Assembly (NCBI GenBank): GCA_004293445.1
Contig: RDYP01000024.1
Coordinates: 1 to 41,840, forward strand
Length of the DNA: 41,840 nt
From: Verrucomicrobiota bacterium
Lineage (GTDB): Bacteria; Verrucomicrobiota; Verrucomicrobiia; Verrucomicrobiales; Akkermansiaceae
Reading direction: 5' to 3'
Shown: in pieces, positions 15,994 to 25,403 of the stretch
Position numbering within the stretch: the first letter of the stretch is position 1
Layout of the letters: each line of letters begins with the position of its first letter
Made by a program: the position numbers and the translations under genes
The notes under the pieces: generated by a model
Seen by the model: the letters and a program-made list of their open reading frames with translations, nothing else
The model's database searches: none
Told to the model about the DNA's origin: nothing

Positions 15994-18900
15994 ATGTCCG
16001 ACTCCTTCGTTCACCTTCACCTGCATACGGAATATTCGCTTCTCGACGGGATGGCTCGGACCAAGGAGGTCGCGGCAAAGGCGAAGGAGCTTGGGATGCC
16101 TGCGGTGGCGATGACCGATCACGGCAACCTGTTCGGTGCCATTGAGTTTTACCAAGCCTGCAAGAAGGCGGGAGTGAAGCCGATCTTCGGCTGTGAGATC
16201 TACCTTGCCCCCGGTGTCATGGAGGACAAGAAGGACATCCCCGGCCGCAAGCGGGCCTGTCACATGACCCTTTTGGCAGAGACGGACGAGGGTTGGAGCA
16301 ACTTGCAAAAGCTCGTGTCGCTCGGCCACCTCGAGGGCCTCTACTACGGCAAGCCGCGGGTCGATCGCGCCGCGCTGCGCAAGTTTGCCAAGGGCATCAT
16401 TTGTCTCAGCGGCTGCATTTCCGGCCCGGTCAACGAATGGCTGCTGCTCGGCGACGAAGGCAAGGCGCGCGAGACGATGGCCGAGTTGGTCGATATCTTC
16501 GGCAGGGAGAACCTCTATGTCGAAATCCACGACCACGGCCTCGAACCACAGCGCAAGGTCACCCCGGGCCTGCTCAAGCTGGCCGCGGAGTTCGGCCTCA
16601 AGCCGGTGGCCGCCAACGACGTCCATTTCCTCAACAAGAACGACCATGAGGCCCACGACGTCATGATCTGCATCGGCACCGGCCGTTTGTTGATCGACGA
16701 AAATCGGATGCGCTACACCCCGGAGGTGTATTTCAAGACCGCGGAGGAAATGCGCGCCCTCTTTGCCGAGGTCCCCGGTGCCTGCGATGCCACCCTCGAA
16801 ATCGCCGAACGCTGCAATGTCAATCTGAAGCTCGATTCCACCAGCTCGGAGAAGTATCCGCAGTTCGATTCCCCCGACGGTTCGCCGCGTGAGGAATATC
16901 TGATGCGTTGGTGCCAGGAAGGTCTCCTGAAGCGCTATGGAGCGGAAAAGGCGGCCCGGGCGGAGGTCCAAGAACGCCTGAAGTACGAGGTGGGCATTAT
17001 CAACCAGCTCGGATTCGCGTCGTACTTCCTGATCACCGCCGACTTCATCCAGTGGGCGCGCGACCACGAGATCCCGGTCGGTCCCGGCCGCGGATCGGCG
17101 GCGGGTTCGCTGGTTGCCTATGCGATGGGCATCACCAACATCTGCCCGCTGCAGTTCGGCCTGCTTTTCGAGCGCTTCCTCAATCCCGAGCGCGTCAGCC
17201 CGCCCGACGTCGACATCGATTTCTGTCAGAGCCGTCGTCCGGAGGTGATCGAATACGTCCGCCAGAAGTACGGCGAACGCAGTGTTTCCCACATCATCAC
17301 CTACGGCACCCTGGGGGCGAAAAGCGTGTTGCGCGACGTGGCCCGCGTGATGGGCGTCAGCTACGGCGAGGCCGACCGCATCGCGAAGATGATCGAGGCG
17401 AAGCCCGGTGTCTCGCTCAAGGGCGAATACGACAACAAGCTGGAGCTCCGGGAGATGATCGAAAGCTCGTCGACCTATCAGGAATTGTGGAGCTATGCGC
17501 TCAAGCTCGAGGGCCTGACCCGCAACGTCGGCATTCACGCCGCAGGGGTGGTGATCGGCGACCGTTCGCTGGACGAGCACGTTCCGCTGACCCGCGGCAA
17601 TGAAGGGGAAGTCGTGACCCAATATGACATGGGGGCGATCACTGAAGTGGGTCTGTTGAAGATGGACTTCCTCGGTTTGAAGAACCTTACCGTGATTCAG
17701 GATGCGGTGGGTCACATCCGGCAGCACCTGCCCGACTTCGAGATCGAGAAGGTGCCGCTCGATGATCCGGCGACCTTCGAGGTCCTGAACCGCGGTCAGA
17801 CGATGGGCGTGTTCCAGTTGGAGTCCGGCGGCATGGTGGAGACCTGTCGCAAGTACCAGATCGAGAAGATCGATGACATCATCGACCTGCTCGCCCTTTA
17901 CCGGCCGGGCGCGATGCAGTTCATCGACCAGATGATCGAGGTGAAGAAGGGCAAGAAGAAAGCCTTCTACGAACACCCGCTGTTAGAGCAGGTCTGCGGC
18001 AATACCTACGGGGTGATGATCTATCAGGAGCAGGTCCAAAATGCGGCCAAGGTGCTTGCCGGCTACACCCTTGGTGGTGCCGACCTGCTGCGCCGTGCGA
18101 TGGGCAAGAAGGACCCGAAGAAGATGGCCGAGGAGCGCTCGAAATTCGTCGAGGGTGCGGCGCGGGTGAACGGGATCAATGAGAAATTGGCCAATGCGAT
18201 CTTCGAGAAGATCGAGATGTTCGCCGGCTACGGCTTCAACAAGTCGCACTCCGCCTGTTACGGCCATATCTCCTACTGGACGGCCTATCTGAAAGCGAAT
18301 CATCCGGTGGAGTTCATGGCCGGCCTGCTTTCGAACGAGATCAACAATACCGACAAGATCGCCGTGTTCGTCTCCGAGTGCCATCGGATGAACATCGAGA
18401 TCCTGCCGCCCGACCTCAATCGGTCGAAGCTCCGCTTCGCTCCCGAGCAGCTGCCGTCCGGCGTCTGGGCGGTGCGCTACGGTCTGGCCGCGATCAAGAA
18501 CGTCGGCGAAGGCGCGATGGCCCAAGCGATCGCCGAACGCGAGACGAAGGGAGCCTTCAAGTCGTTGGAAGACTTTTCCACCCGGCTCGACTCCAAGTCG
18601 GTCAACAAGCGCATCCTCGAAAACCTCGTCAAAGCGGGGGCCTTCGACTGGACCGGCGAGACTCGTGCGACGATGTTCCATCGCTTGGAACAGGTGGTGG
18701 CGAGTGCCTCATCGGCCCAGAAGGACCGCGCAGCGGGACAGGTTTCGATGTTCGACAGCATGGACTTTGGTGCTCCGCAGCAGACGGTCGCGGCATCGGC
18801 CGTGGCGATCGAGGAGTGGACCAAGGACGAGCGTTTGGCGCATGAGAAAGAACTGCTCGGGTTTTACGTCACCGGGCATCCGCTCGACAAATTCCGTGGC

Positions 18901-19458
18901 GTGCTGGATTCCGCGAAGTTTTTGCGGCTCGGCCTGGTCGATGAAATCGATTCGCCCTCTCCGCGCGATCGTTTCCCTTTCGCCGGGATGGTCCGCAGCG
19001 TCGAAAACAAGATGACCAAGAGCGGCAAGCCCTTCGGTGTGATGGTGGTTGAGGACTTTACCGGTTCTGCAGAGGTCGTGATTTGGGGTGAGTCCTTCGT
19101 TCCGGCGCGGGATCTCGGGATTCTGGCACCGGGTAAGGTCATTCGCTTCAAGGCGCAGATCCAAGTCGACGATCGGACCGAAGCCCGCCGCATGACCGGC
19201 TCCGAGATCCAAGAACTCAAGTCGCGCTCAAATGCATCGTCGAAAGGCTCGCTGGAGCTAACACTATGGACCGGTCGTCATTCGGATCGTGATTTGCAGG
19301 AGATTCAAGATGCCCTGATGGCCAGCCCCGGGAAGATTCCGGTGGTGCTTCATTTCCAAAATAGTGTCGGCAAGCGTGCGACGGTGGAGCTTGGTAGCAA
19401 GTATCAGGTACATCGTACCGAAGAGCTCGAAAAGGCGCTCGGCAGGTGGATGGATTGA
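15994..19458 (+). CDS. dnaE: DNA polymerase III subunit alpha (1154 aa)
   Basis: DnaE is the catalytic subunit of the main replicase. The N-terminal PHP domain begins FVHLHLHTEYSLLDG, with MTDHGNLFGA and GCEIYLAPG. The palm domain shows GPGRGSAAGSLVAYA and the catalytic aspartates in PPDVDIDF (about residues 405-409). Further on are YDMGAITEVGLLKMDFLGLKNL and GYGFNKSHSACYG. The C-terminal third carries the helix-hairpin-helix region (KSVNKRILENLVKAGAFD) and an OB fold (FAGMVRSVENKMTKSGKPFGVMVVEDFTGSAEVVIWGE). Length is normal for DnaE1. It ends at a convergent gap with two palindromic repeats that may stop transcription from both sides. Confidence 0.97.
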   Translation: MSDSFVHLHLHTEYSLLDGMARTKEVAAKAKELGMPAVAMTDHGNLFGAIEFYQACKKAGVKPIFGCEIYLAPGVMEDKKDIPGRKRACHMTLLAETDEGWSNLQKLVSLGHLEGLYYGKPRVDRAALRKFAKGIICLSGCISGPVNEWLLLGDEGKARETMAELVDIFGRENLYVEIHDHGLEPQRKVTPGLLKLAAEFGLKPVAANDVHFLNKNDHEAHDVMICIGTGRLLIDENRMRYTPEVYFKTAEEMRALFAEVPGACDATLEIAERCNVNLKLDSTSSEKYPQFDSPDGSPREEYLMRWCQEGLLKRYGAEKAARAEVQERLKYEVGIINQLGFASYFLITADFIQWARDHEIPVGPGRGSAAGSLVAYAMGITNICPLQFGLLFERFLNPERVSPPDVDIDFCQSRRPEVIEYVRQKYGERSVSHIITYGTLGAKSVLRDVARVMGVSYGEADRIAKMIEAKPGVSLKGEYDNKLELREMIESSSTYQELWSYALKLEGLTRNVGIHAAGVVIGDRSLDEHVPLTRGNEGEVVTQYDMGAITEVGLLKMDFLGLKNLTVIQDAVGHIRQHLPDFEIEKVPLDDPATFEVLNRGQTMGVFQLESGGMVETCRKYQIEKIDDIIDLLALYRPGAMQFIDQMIEVKKGKKKAFYEHPLLEQVCGNTYGVMIYQEQVQNAAKVLAGYTLGGADLLRRAMGKKDPKKMAEERSKFVEGAARVNGINEKLANAIFEKIEMFAGYGFNKSHSACYGHISYWTAYLKANHPVEFMAGLLSNEINNTDKIAVFVSECHRMNIEILPPDLNRSKLRFAPEQLPSGVWAVRYGLAAIKNVGEGAMAQAIAERETKGAFKSLEDFSTRLDSKSVNKRILENLVKAGAFDWTGETRATMFHRLEQVVASASSAQKDRAAGQVSMFDSMDFGAPQQTVAASAVAIEEWTKDERLAHEKELLGFYVTGHPLDKFRGVLDSAKFLRLGLVDEIDSPSPRDRFPFAGMVRSVENKMTKSGKPFGVMVVEDFTGSAEVVIWGESFVPARDLGILAPGKVIRFKAQIQVDDRTEARRMTGSEIQELKSRSNASSKGSLELTLWTGRHSDRDLQEIQDALMASPGKIPVVLHFQNSVGKRATVELGSKYQVHRTEELEKALGRWMD

Positions 19459-19528
19459 GGGCCGGGCTTGGGGAACGGTGGTCGGCTGTCGTTCTGGAGC
19501 AAGCGATGGCTGTGGGGCCGGGCTTGGG

Positions 19529-19578
19529 CCTCGTCAGCAGGCTGACGAGGGGAAGGCGGCAGCGGGCTGCCGCAGTCC
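19529..19578. repeat. Double-hairpin palindromic repeat, copy B
   Basis: Stem 1 is a perfect 10-bp pair, CCTCGTCAGC and GCTGACGAGG, around loop AG. Stem 2 is GCGGCAGC and GCTGCCGC around GG, followed by AGTCC. Both stems differ in sequence from copy A but pair equally well. The preceding 12-13 bp, GGGCCGGGCTTGG, also occurs just after the dnaE stop (from about 19459), so part of the unit is repeated upstream too. Located between the convergent dnaE and cytochrome genes, it may act as a bidirectional terminator. Confidence 0.75.
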
Positions 19579-19602
19579 AAGTGGCTGGCTATCGGGGCGT
19601 TG

Positions 19603-19653
19603 GCTTCGTCAGCGGGCGGACGAGGGGACTGCGGCAATGGTTTGCCGCAGTCC
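19603..19653. repeat. Double-hairpin palindromic repeat, copy C
   Basis: Stem 1 (CTTCGTCAGC with GCGGACGAGG) is partly decayed. Stem 2 is strong: CTGCGGCAA, loop TGGT, TTGCCGCAG, then TCC. It lies about 74 bp after copy B and 9 bp beyond the stop codon of the minus-strand cytochrome gene, a position suited to transcription termination. Confidence 0.72.
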
Positions 19654-19661
19654 AAGGAGGG

Positions 19662-22600
19662 TTAGCCGCCGGTGGCTTTGAGGGAGACGAGGTATTCGAT
19701 GAGTGAGGTGAATTCCTCGACGGTCAGTCCGGCAGCGAGGCCGGTTGGCATCATCGAATTGGGCAAGTGGGTTTCTTCGGCGACTTCGGCCCGCTTGACC
19801 TTGCTGACTTGGCCGGCGATGTCGCGGAGTTCGATCACACCGTCTGCTTCGGCGGTGACGAAGCCCATCTTGGTGGTTCCGTCCTTCATCTTGAGCATCG
19901 AGGTTTGGAAGCCTTGGGCGACGACCTTGTTTGGCTCGAGGATGGAATCGATCAGGTAATCACGGGTGAACTTCGCGCCTGCGGCACCGAGGTAAGGACC
20001 TTTTTGCTCGGCTTTGGGATCGATGGCGTGGCAGGCGATGCAGCCTTGGGACACGTAGAGTCGCGACCCGGCTGCGGCGTCGCCTTTGCCTTCCATGGCG
20101 GCCTTCGCCACATCCGTGAGGGCCAATTCGGCGACCTTCTTGCCGCCGCTGCCACCACCGGAGACGGCTGCTTTGGCTGCCTTGGCGGCTTGGATCAGCT
20201 CGGCATTGTCCCAGTGCAGGCCGGCCTCGATCTGCGAGTCGAAGCCCGAAAGCTTGAGGTCGGCGATGGCGAGGAAGAATCCGACTTCGCGTGGGGTCTT
20301 ATCGACTTCGGCACGGATCTGGCGTTTCACCTCATCCTGAGCGAGCGGGCTGTTGAGGACGGTGAGCAGGGCCTTCCAGGCAATCCGGCTGGCGGCGTTG
20401 CCCTGTTTGGCGGCGATGTCACGGAGCGGGCCGACCTGCTTGCCGCGGTCGGGTGCATTGATGAAATCGTTCAGGTGCTGGTTTGCTTCAGCGGGTGCCT
20501 TTTCATCCTGGCTCCAGACCGAAAGAACGGCGAGGCGGTGGGGCATCGATGCATCTTCACCGCCCTTGGCGAGCGCTTTGTAGGCTTCGATCCGCTGCGC
20601 GAAGGGGCGTTTGGCGTCCTTGGCGGCATCGACGAGGAGCATCAGTTGGGTGGGGTCGAGCTCCTTCGCTCCGAGGGCGGCGAGGACGGGGTCGACACCG
20701 GCGAGCTTGAGTTCGGCGACCGGCAGGCGGTTCTTGCCGAGGATATCGAGCAGCTCGTTTTGGCGCGCGGGAGCGATCATGCCGAAGCCTTTCTCAATGG
20801 CAGGGCGAATCTTCGCGGTGCCTTCCCATTCGGCGGGCTCGTAGTAAGGACCGCGGTCGTCGGGGCGGGTGTTCCACCAGCTCTTCATGTCCCAAGGTTT
20901 CTCTTGATAGGAAAGCCGGGCGAGAGCGGTGAGGACGTCGAAGCGAAGGTCGAGGTCGCTGGTCTTTTTGAAGATGGCGAAGAGGCCATCGACGACTTCC
21001 ATCTTGTGGATTCTTTCCAAGGCGCGGAGTGCGAGCTTGCGGGTGCTGGGTTCGGCGACGGCTTTGAGGCAGTCGGGAACATTCGCCAGTGAGGCGAGGG
21101 TCTGCATCGCGGTGTGCTGGAGGCGTGGAGAAACGCCGGCATCCTGCCATTTTGCGGAGGCGGTGAGAATGGCGGAAGTGGCGCTCTTGGCCCGGAGGCG
21201 CTGGAGACCGACGAGGGCTTGGAGGACGACTCGTGGATTTTTGTCATCGAGCGCCTGAACATAGGACTTCAGCGGCACGCCTTCGAGCTCGCCGCGGAGA
21301 TCGGTCAAGGCACGCAGGGCGGGTTCGCGCACGGCATCGTCACCCAGCAAGCTGGTGAGTGGGGCGGTGCTGGCCTTTCCATCCAACTGCTTGAGGGTGA
21401 AGATGGCAGCGGTCCGGACAGCGACGGATTGGGTGCCGTCTTTGGCGACCGCGAGGAGTCCGGAGGAGAAGGCCGACTTCTTGCCGCGCTTGAGGAATTC
21501 GCGCTGGGCTTCGAGGCGCTGGACGGCGCTGGGCGAGGCGATCAAACCCACCAGCTCGGCATCGGAGGCGGAAGATGGATTGCTGAACTTCGCCGGTGTA
21601 CCGCCTTTGAAGACGACCTGCTGGATTTTTCCGACCGGCTTGCCGGGGCCGCCGAAATCAAAGCCGCCATCGCGCCAGTCGGCGAGGTAGAGGCGGGAGT
21701 TGCCATCGACGTCGATATCAGTCGCACGGGGCAGCTGGATGAAGGTCTTTTGCTCCACAGCGAAGCTGGCACCCTCTTTTTTCCAGGGGTGGTAGTGGAC
21801 GTGGCCGGTGGTCCAGTCGGTGGAGAAGATGGCGTCGGTGAATTCGGCCGGGAAGCCGGGTTCACTGAGCCAGAGGGCACCGGTACCCGAGCCGCCACCG
21901 TAGTCGGCGAGGGGCTTGATCGCCTCGTCGGCGAAGTTTTGGTAAAGCCGTGGGTAGCCGTGGTCGCCGAGCGCGGTGTAGTGGTGGAAGCGGGTGTTCC
22001 AACCTTTGCCGTCGTTGGTGTTGTCGCGGCTGAAAAGATCCAGCTCGGGAGAAATGGCGGTATCGCAGATATTGCGCACCATTAGGGCGTAGGGTTCGAC
22101 CTGCGAGCCATCGGGCCGGACGCGGATCACGCCGCCGCCGTAGAGGGTGTAGGAAGATCCGTCGGTGCCCTTGGCGGGGAAGGTGCCGAAATCGCCGACG
22201 GAGATGTAGAGCCAGCCGTCGATGCCCATGCGCACGCCGTTCGTGGTGTGGTCGGCACCGCGCGGGTGTTCGATCCCGCCGCCGAGTCCGGTGACGAGGA
22301 CTTTTTTCTCATCGGCCACACCGTCGCCGTCGGTATCGCGGAAGCTGCTGAGGAAGGGCGGGTGAATGAGATAAAGGGTATCGCCGACGAAGTGGCCGCC
22401 GCGCGGGCTATCGACATCGGGCACGAAGTGCACGAACTCGTCGGCTTTGCCGTCGCCGTCCTTGTCGCGGCAGCGGATGATACGGCCCATTTTCGGGGCG
22501 TGGCCCAGTGAGCCGTTTTGGTCGGACGAAACATAGACGTCGCCATTCGCAGCGGCGGTGATGGCCGCGGGGTAGTCGGCGTTCGGTGGGCCGGCGAATT

Positions 22601-22682
22601 CGCGGATTTCGAAGCCTTCGGGGAGGGCGAGGGCGGTGCCTGCCGCAGCGAGCGGGAGGAGGAGGTGGGCGGTGCGATGCAT
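19662..22682 (-). CDS. PVC-type propeller/HEAT-like/haem-binding c-type cytochrome (1006 aa)
   Basis: This is a large secreted protein of a family abundant in Planctomycetes and Verrucomicrobia and thought to be periplasmic dehydrogenases. The signal peptide is MHRTAHLLLPLAAAGTALA. Residues about 20-390 form a propeller like glucose/sorbosone dehydrogenases, with GFEIREFAGPP, DKDGDGKAD and FRDTDGDGVAD calcium-type loops and YLADWRDGG. Residues about 400-850 are helical HEAT-like repeats. The C-terminus has the haem motif CIACH (about 881-885), DSILEPNKVVAQGF, and LPNSMMPTGLAAGLTVEEFTSLIEYL with a likely methionine haem ligand. The frame is open far upstream, but ATG 22682 starts the signal peptide. 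The substrate is unknown; sugars are a guess from the fold. Confidence 0.88.
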   Translation of the reverse strand: MHRTAHLLLPLAAAGTALALPEGFEIREFAGPPNADYPAAITAAANGDVYVSSDQNGSLGHAPKMGRIIRCRDKDGDGKADEFVHFVPDVDSPRGGHFVGDTLYLIHPPFLSSFRDTDGDGVADEKKVLVTGLGGGIEHPRGADHTTNGVRMGIDGWLYISVGDFGTFPAKGTDGSSYTLYGGGVIRVRPDGSQVEPYALMVRNICDTAISPELDLFSRDNTNDGKGWNTRFHHYTALGDHGYPRLYQNFADEAIKPLADYGGGSGTGALWLSEPGFPAEFTDAIFSTDWTTGHVHYHPWKKEGASFAVEQKTFIQLPRATDIDVDGNSRLYLADWRDGGFDFGGPGKPVGKIQQVVFKGGTPAKFSNPSSASDAELVGLIASPSAVQRLEAQREFLKRGKKSAFSSGLLAVAKDGTQSVAVRTAAIFTLKQLDGKASTAPLTSLLGDDAVREPALRALTDLRGELEGVPLKSYVQALDDKNPRVVLQALVGLQRLRAKSATSAILTASAKWQDAGVSPRLQHTAMQTLASLANVPDCLKAVAEPSTRKLALRALERIHKMEVVDGLFAIFKKTSDLDLRFDVLTALARLSYQEKPWDMKSWWNTRPDDRGPYYEPAEWEGTAKIRPAIEKGFGMIAPARQNELLDILGKNRLPVAELKLAGVDPVLAALGAKELDPTQLMLLVDAAKDAKRPFAQRIEAYKALAKGGEDASMPHRLAVLSVWSQDEKAPAEANQHLNDFINAPDRGKQVGPLRDIAAKQGNAASRIAWKALLTVLNSPLAQDEVKRQIRAEVDKTPREVGFFLAIADLKLSGFDSQIEAGLHWDNAELIQAAKAAKAAVSGGGSGGKKVAELALTDVAKAAMEGKGDAAAGSRLYVSQGCIACHAIDPKAEQKGPYLGAAGAKFTRDYLIDSILEPNKVVAQGFQTSMLKMKDGTTKMGFVTAEADGVIELRDIAGQVSKVKRAEVAEETHLPNSMMPTGLAAGLTVEEFTSLIEYLVSLKATGG

Positions 22683-22796
22683 GGGCGGGCTCAATACGTA
22701 GCGAAATCGGGAATTTCTCAAGTCCCTGTTTCCGAGTATTTGGAAAGGGAGGAAATTCTCTTGCCGGTCGGGGAGGGTCTCGGCACATGGGGTGGG

Positions 22797-23711
22797 ATGA
22801 TCCGCAAGGCTTTCCTCCCCGGTGCCGGGCTTGGTACCCGGCTCAAACCGTTGACCGATCTGCTGCCGAAGCCTTTGGTGCCGCTTTTTCATCGTCCACT
22901 GATCGAGTGGGCGATGCTCTCCTGCCGGGCGGCGGGAATCCGTGATTTCGCGATCAACACCCATCACTTGCCGGAATGCTGGCAGCGCTTGGACGGTGGA
23001 TGGGATCTTGCCGTTGAGGGCGATGCGGGTGGGAACGGTTCCCCGTCGCGCTTGGGCAGCTGGCAGGGCCTGCCGCTGAGTTTGTTCCATGAACCGGTGC
23101 TCCTGGAAACGGGCGGCGGGGTCAAAAACATCGAGGCATGGACGGCGGGTGAGAGCGTGCTGGTTCACAACGGGGACATCTTTTCCTCGCTGCCGCTCGA
23201 GCGCCTGATTGCCGCGCATGAGGCATCGGGCGATCCCGTCACCTTGGCGCTGCGTTCGCGGGGCGAGGCGCGGCACATCGCGCTGGAGGGAGATCGGGTC
23301 GTCGATATCCGGGGGATGCTCGGCCGTGCGGAGGGGAGCTTCGTCTTTTCGGGGATCTATTGTTTCAATCGGGAGCTGCTCGATCTGATCCCGGCGGGGG
23401 AGAAGATTTCGGTGATTCCCGCTTTTTTGGAGCTCGCGCGGCAGGGTCGGCTGGGCGCGGTGGTGTTGGATGAGGGCGACTGGCGGGATTTGGGTGATCC
23501 GGCGAGTTATCTGGCGGCCCATCGGGAGCTTGCGCTGGGTCCGGCGCTGCACCCGGCGGCGAGGATCGATCCCTCTGCCAGCGTCGAGGGCAGTGTGGTC
23601 GGTCCGGGGGCGGAAATCGGGGCAGGGGCGCGGGTCTGTGACGCCGTCGTCTGGCCGGGAGCGCGGGTCGCGGCTGGAGAGCAGGTGCTCGGGCGGATCG
23701 TCATCGCCTGA
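22797..23711 (+). CDS. Sugar-phosphate nucleotidyltransferase, MurU/GMPP-like (304 aa)
   Basis: This enzyme should join a sugar 1-phosphate to a nucleoside triphosphate, giving an activated NDP-sugar. The N-terminus has the signature AFLPGAGLGTRLKPLTDLLPKPL, including the GxGTRL and PKPL motifs. LLETGGGVKNIE and VHNGDIFSSLP (with the metal-binding aspartate) fit the MurU and mannose-1-phosphate guanylyltransferase group. The last 60 residues show hexapeptide-like turns (IDPSASVEGSVVGPGAEIGAGARV), as in left-handed beta-helix tails. ATG 22797 is chosen because the signature starts there. Substrate cannot be fixed from sequence: muramate 1-phosphate (cell-wall recycling) and mannose 1-phosphate are the main options. 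Divergent from the cytochrome gene. Confidence 0.82.
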   Translation: MIRKAFLPGAGLGTRLKPLTDLLPKPLVPLFHRPLIEWAMLSCRAAGIRDFAINTHHLPECWQRLDGGWDLAVEGDAGGNGSPSRLGSWQGLPLSLFHEPVLLETGGGVKNIEAWTAGESVLVHNGDIFSSLPLERLIAAHEASGDPVTLALRSRGEARHIALEGDRVVDIRGMLGRAEGSFVFSGIYCFNRELLDLIPAGEKISVIPAFLELARQGRLGAVVLDEGDWRDLGDPASYLAAHRELALGPALHPAARIDPSASVEGSVVGPGAEIGAGARVCDAVVWPGARVAAGEQVLGRIVIA

Positions 23712-23723
23712 GTTTTACAAAGC

Positions 23724-25220
23724 TCAGGGTGCGGGTTCCGCCGCGCCGATGGCTGGCGGACCGGCAGGGAGCGGGTGACCAAAAAAATCGCGGCGACCGG
23801 GGTTTGGCAGGCGTTTTCCACGGGGGAAGTGATCCTTGGACCGGGGGCGGAGGCCATCCAGCCACCCGCGGTCCTCGCGGGGTTCGAAGGGGCCGGGCAG
23901 AAGAGTGCCGCTGGGGATGGCTTTGATGCCGGGTGGCAGTCCGACATGGTTGCCGAGGAAGAGATTCTCCTCAAAGGTGTGGCCACGGGAGGGACTGAAG
24001 TCATACGTCGCGCGGCCGCCTTCGAGGACGAGGAATAGATTGTTGATGAAGCGGGTGTCGCTCGGCTTTCCTCCGTTCCATTCGCTGAAGCGGAGGAGGG
24101 GGAGGTCCTGATGAGGGCCGATGACGATGGTGTTGTTGTGGACGAGGGTCCGAGTCGCAGCACCGCCGAAGTGGAAGACGCGAGCGGAATTCAGGCCATC
24201 CTCGATGCTGAGGTTGTAGCGAACCACGGTGTCTTCGGACCAGGCTTTGGCGGGGGCGCAGAAGAGCATGAAGCCGCCCTCGTTGCGGTGGCTGAGGTTG
24301 TATTGGAAAAGGGTACGGCGGCAGTAGTAGTCGGCGTCGTAGCCCTGGCCGTCCTTGGTGCCTCGGGTGCCGGAGACCTCGTTGAACTGGATCAGGGTGT
24401 CGTCGCAGGCGAAGGGCCAGATCCCGGCGGCGTGGTCCTCGCAGCGGGCTCGGGCGTGGCGGACGATGTTGTGCTCGATGATCCCGCCGTCGCTGCCCCA
24501 GAGCTTGATGCCGTCGCCGCCGATGTCGTCGAGCCGATTGCCGCGGATGACGACGCCCCGGCTGCGGGCCGTACCGTGGCTGCGTTGGCAGATGCCGTTG
24601 CGATCGCTTCGTTCGACCCGGCAATTTTCAATGATCAGGTCATCGAAGTAGGTATCGGGCTTACCTTTCGTTTCGAAGAAGATCCCGCAGCCCTCGTGGC
24701 TTTTGCGGAGGTCGCCATTCACATCGTGGACGTGGAGGTTTCGCAGGCGGATTTTTTTCGCGGGGCCGATGTTTTCGGCGGAAATCCGGACGCCGCAGCG
24801 AAAGGGCGCGCGAGCGGGGCCGTGGTTGGTGATTTCGAGGTCGCGGACTTCGATGAAGGAAAGGTTCTCGATCCACAGCGTGTCGCGGTGTTTTCCCTCG
24901 CCGTCGATTCGAGGAGCGGGGCCTTCGCCGTAGCAGCCGATGACTCGGAGAGCGGTGTCCCCGCCGCGCTTGGCGGACTCCGTGCCGCGGGGTTTGAGTT
25001 GGCCGGTCCAGCGTTCACCGGCTTTGAAGAGCAGGCGGTCGCCGGGTAGCAGTGGCTGTGAGTTTGCCTTTTCCAACGAGCGCCATGCGTGACGAGGGCT
25101 CGTGCCCGGCGCGGTATCATCGCCCTTGGCCGCGTCGACATAGTAGTCGGCCCCGGGCAGGGTGCTGAGGGTCGCAAGCAGGAGGCTTGGGAGGACGGTG
25201 GAGCGGAGGCGGAGGATCAT
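23724..25220 (-). CDS. Secreted right-handed parallel beta-helix protein (498 aa)
   Basis: The protein begins with a signal peptide (MILRLRSTVLPSLLLATLS, cleavage near PGA) followed by DYYVDAAKGDDTAPGTSPRHAWRSLEKAN, the standard opening of secreted beta-helix proteins. The body has repeated coil patterns: IEVRDLEITNHG, IRLRNLHVHDVNG, LIIENCRVERSDRNGI, VVIRGNRLDDIGGDGIKL and GGIIEHNIVRHAR. This fold is common in polysaccharide lyases and glycosidases, so it may act on a carbohydrate outside the cell, but I see no decisive catalytic motif. The upstream open frame to 26159 runs antisense to PEPCK and is ignored. It is convergent with the nucleotidyltransferase (12 bp) and divergent from PEPCK. 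Confidence 0.85.
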   Translation of the reverse strand: MILRLRSTVLPSLLLATLSTLPGADYYVDAAKGDDTAPGTSPRHAWRSLEKANSQPLLPGDRLLFKAGERWTGQLKPRGTESAKRGGDTALRVIGCYGEGPAPRIDGEGKHRDTLWIENLSFIEVRDLEITNHGPARAPFRCGVRISAENIGPAKKIRLRNLHVHDVNGDLRKSHEGCGIFFETKGKPDTYFDDLIIENCRVERSDRNGICQRSHGTARSRGVVIRGNRLDDIGGDGIKLWGSDGGIIEHNIVRHARARCEDHAAGIWPFACDDTLIQFNEVSGTRGTKDGQGYDADYYCRRTLFQYNLSHRNEGGFMLFCAPAKAWSEDTVVRYNLSIEDGLNSARVFHFGGAATRTLVHNNTIVIGPHQDLPLLRFSEWNGGKPSDTRFINNLFLVLEGGRATYDFSPSRGHTFEENLFLGNHVGLPPGIKAIPSGTLLPGPFEPREDRGWLDGLRPRSKDHFPRGKRLPNPGRRDFFGHPLPAGPPAIGAAEPAP

Positions 25221-25403
25221 CCGTAGCGGATCGGGTCGAGCAACGGGTTCCAAGCAAGGCGGGAAGCGCCTCGTCGTAAAGCGCGCGCAACGCCTCGGGC
25301 TGACTTTGCCGGAGGGACCGGCTTTGGCGAAATGTCGGGAATCGAGCGCATATCCGACGATCGGGTTGTCGTCCGGCATGCATCGCGCTTTGTTCGGACC
25401 GAT

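Noticed and set aside
15958-17976. 672-residue open frame antisense to dnaE
   Set aside because: It is a shadow frame of GC-rich codon bias. It lacks any recognisable domain and lies entirely over the unmistakable PHP and polymerase domains of dnaE.
22683-23552. Upstream extension of the cytochrome frame to 23552
   Set aside because: The extra 290 residues lie antisense to the nucleotidyltransferase and precede a clear signal peptide at 22682.
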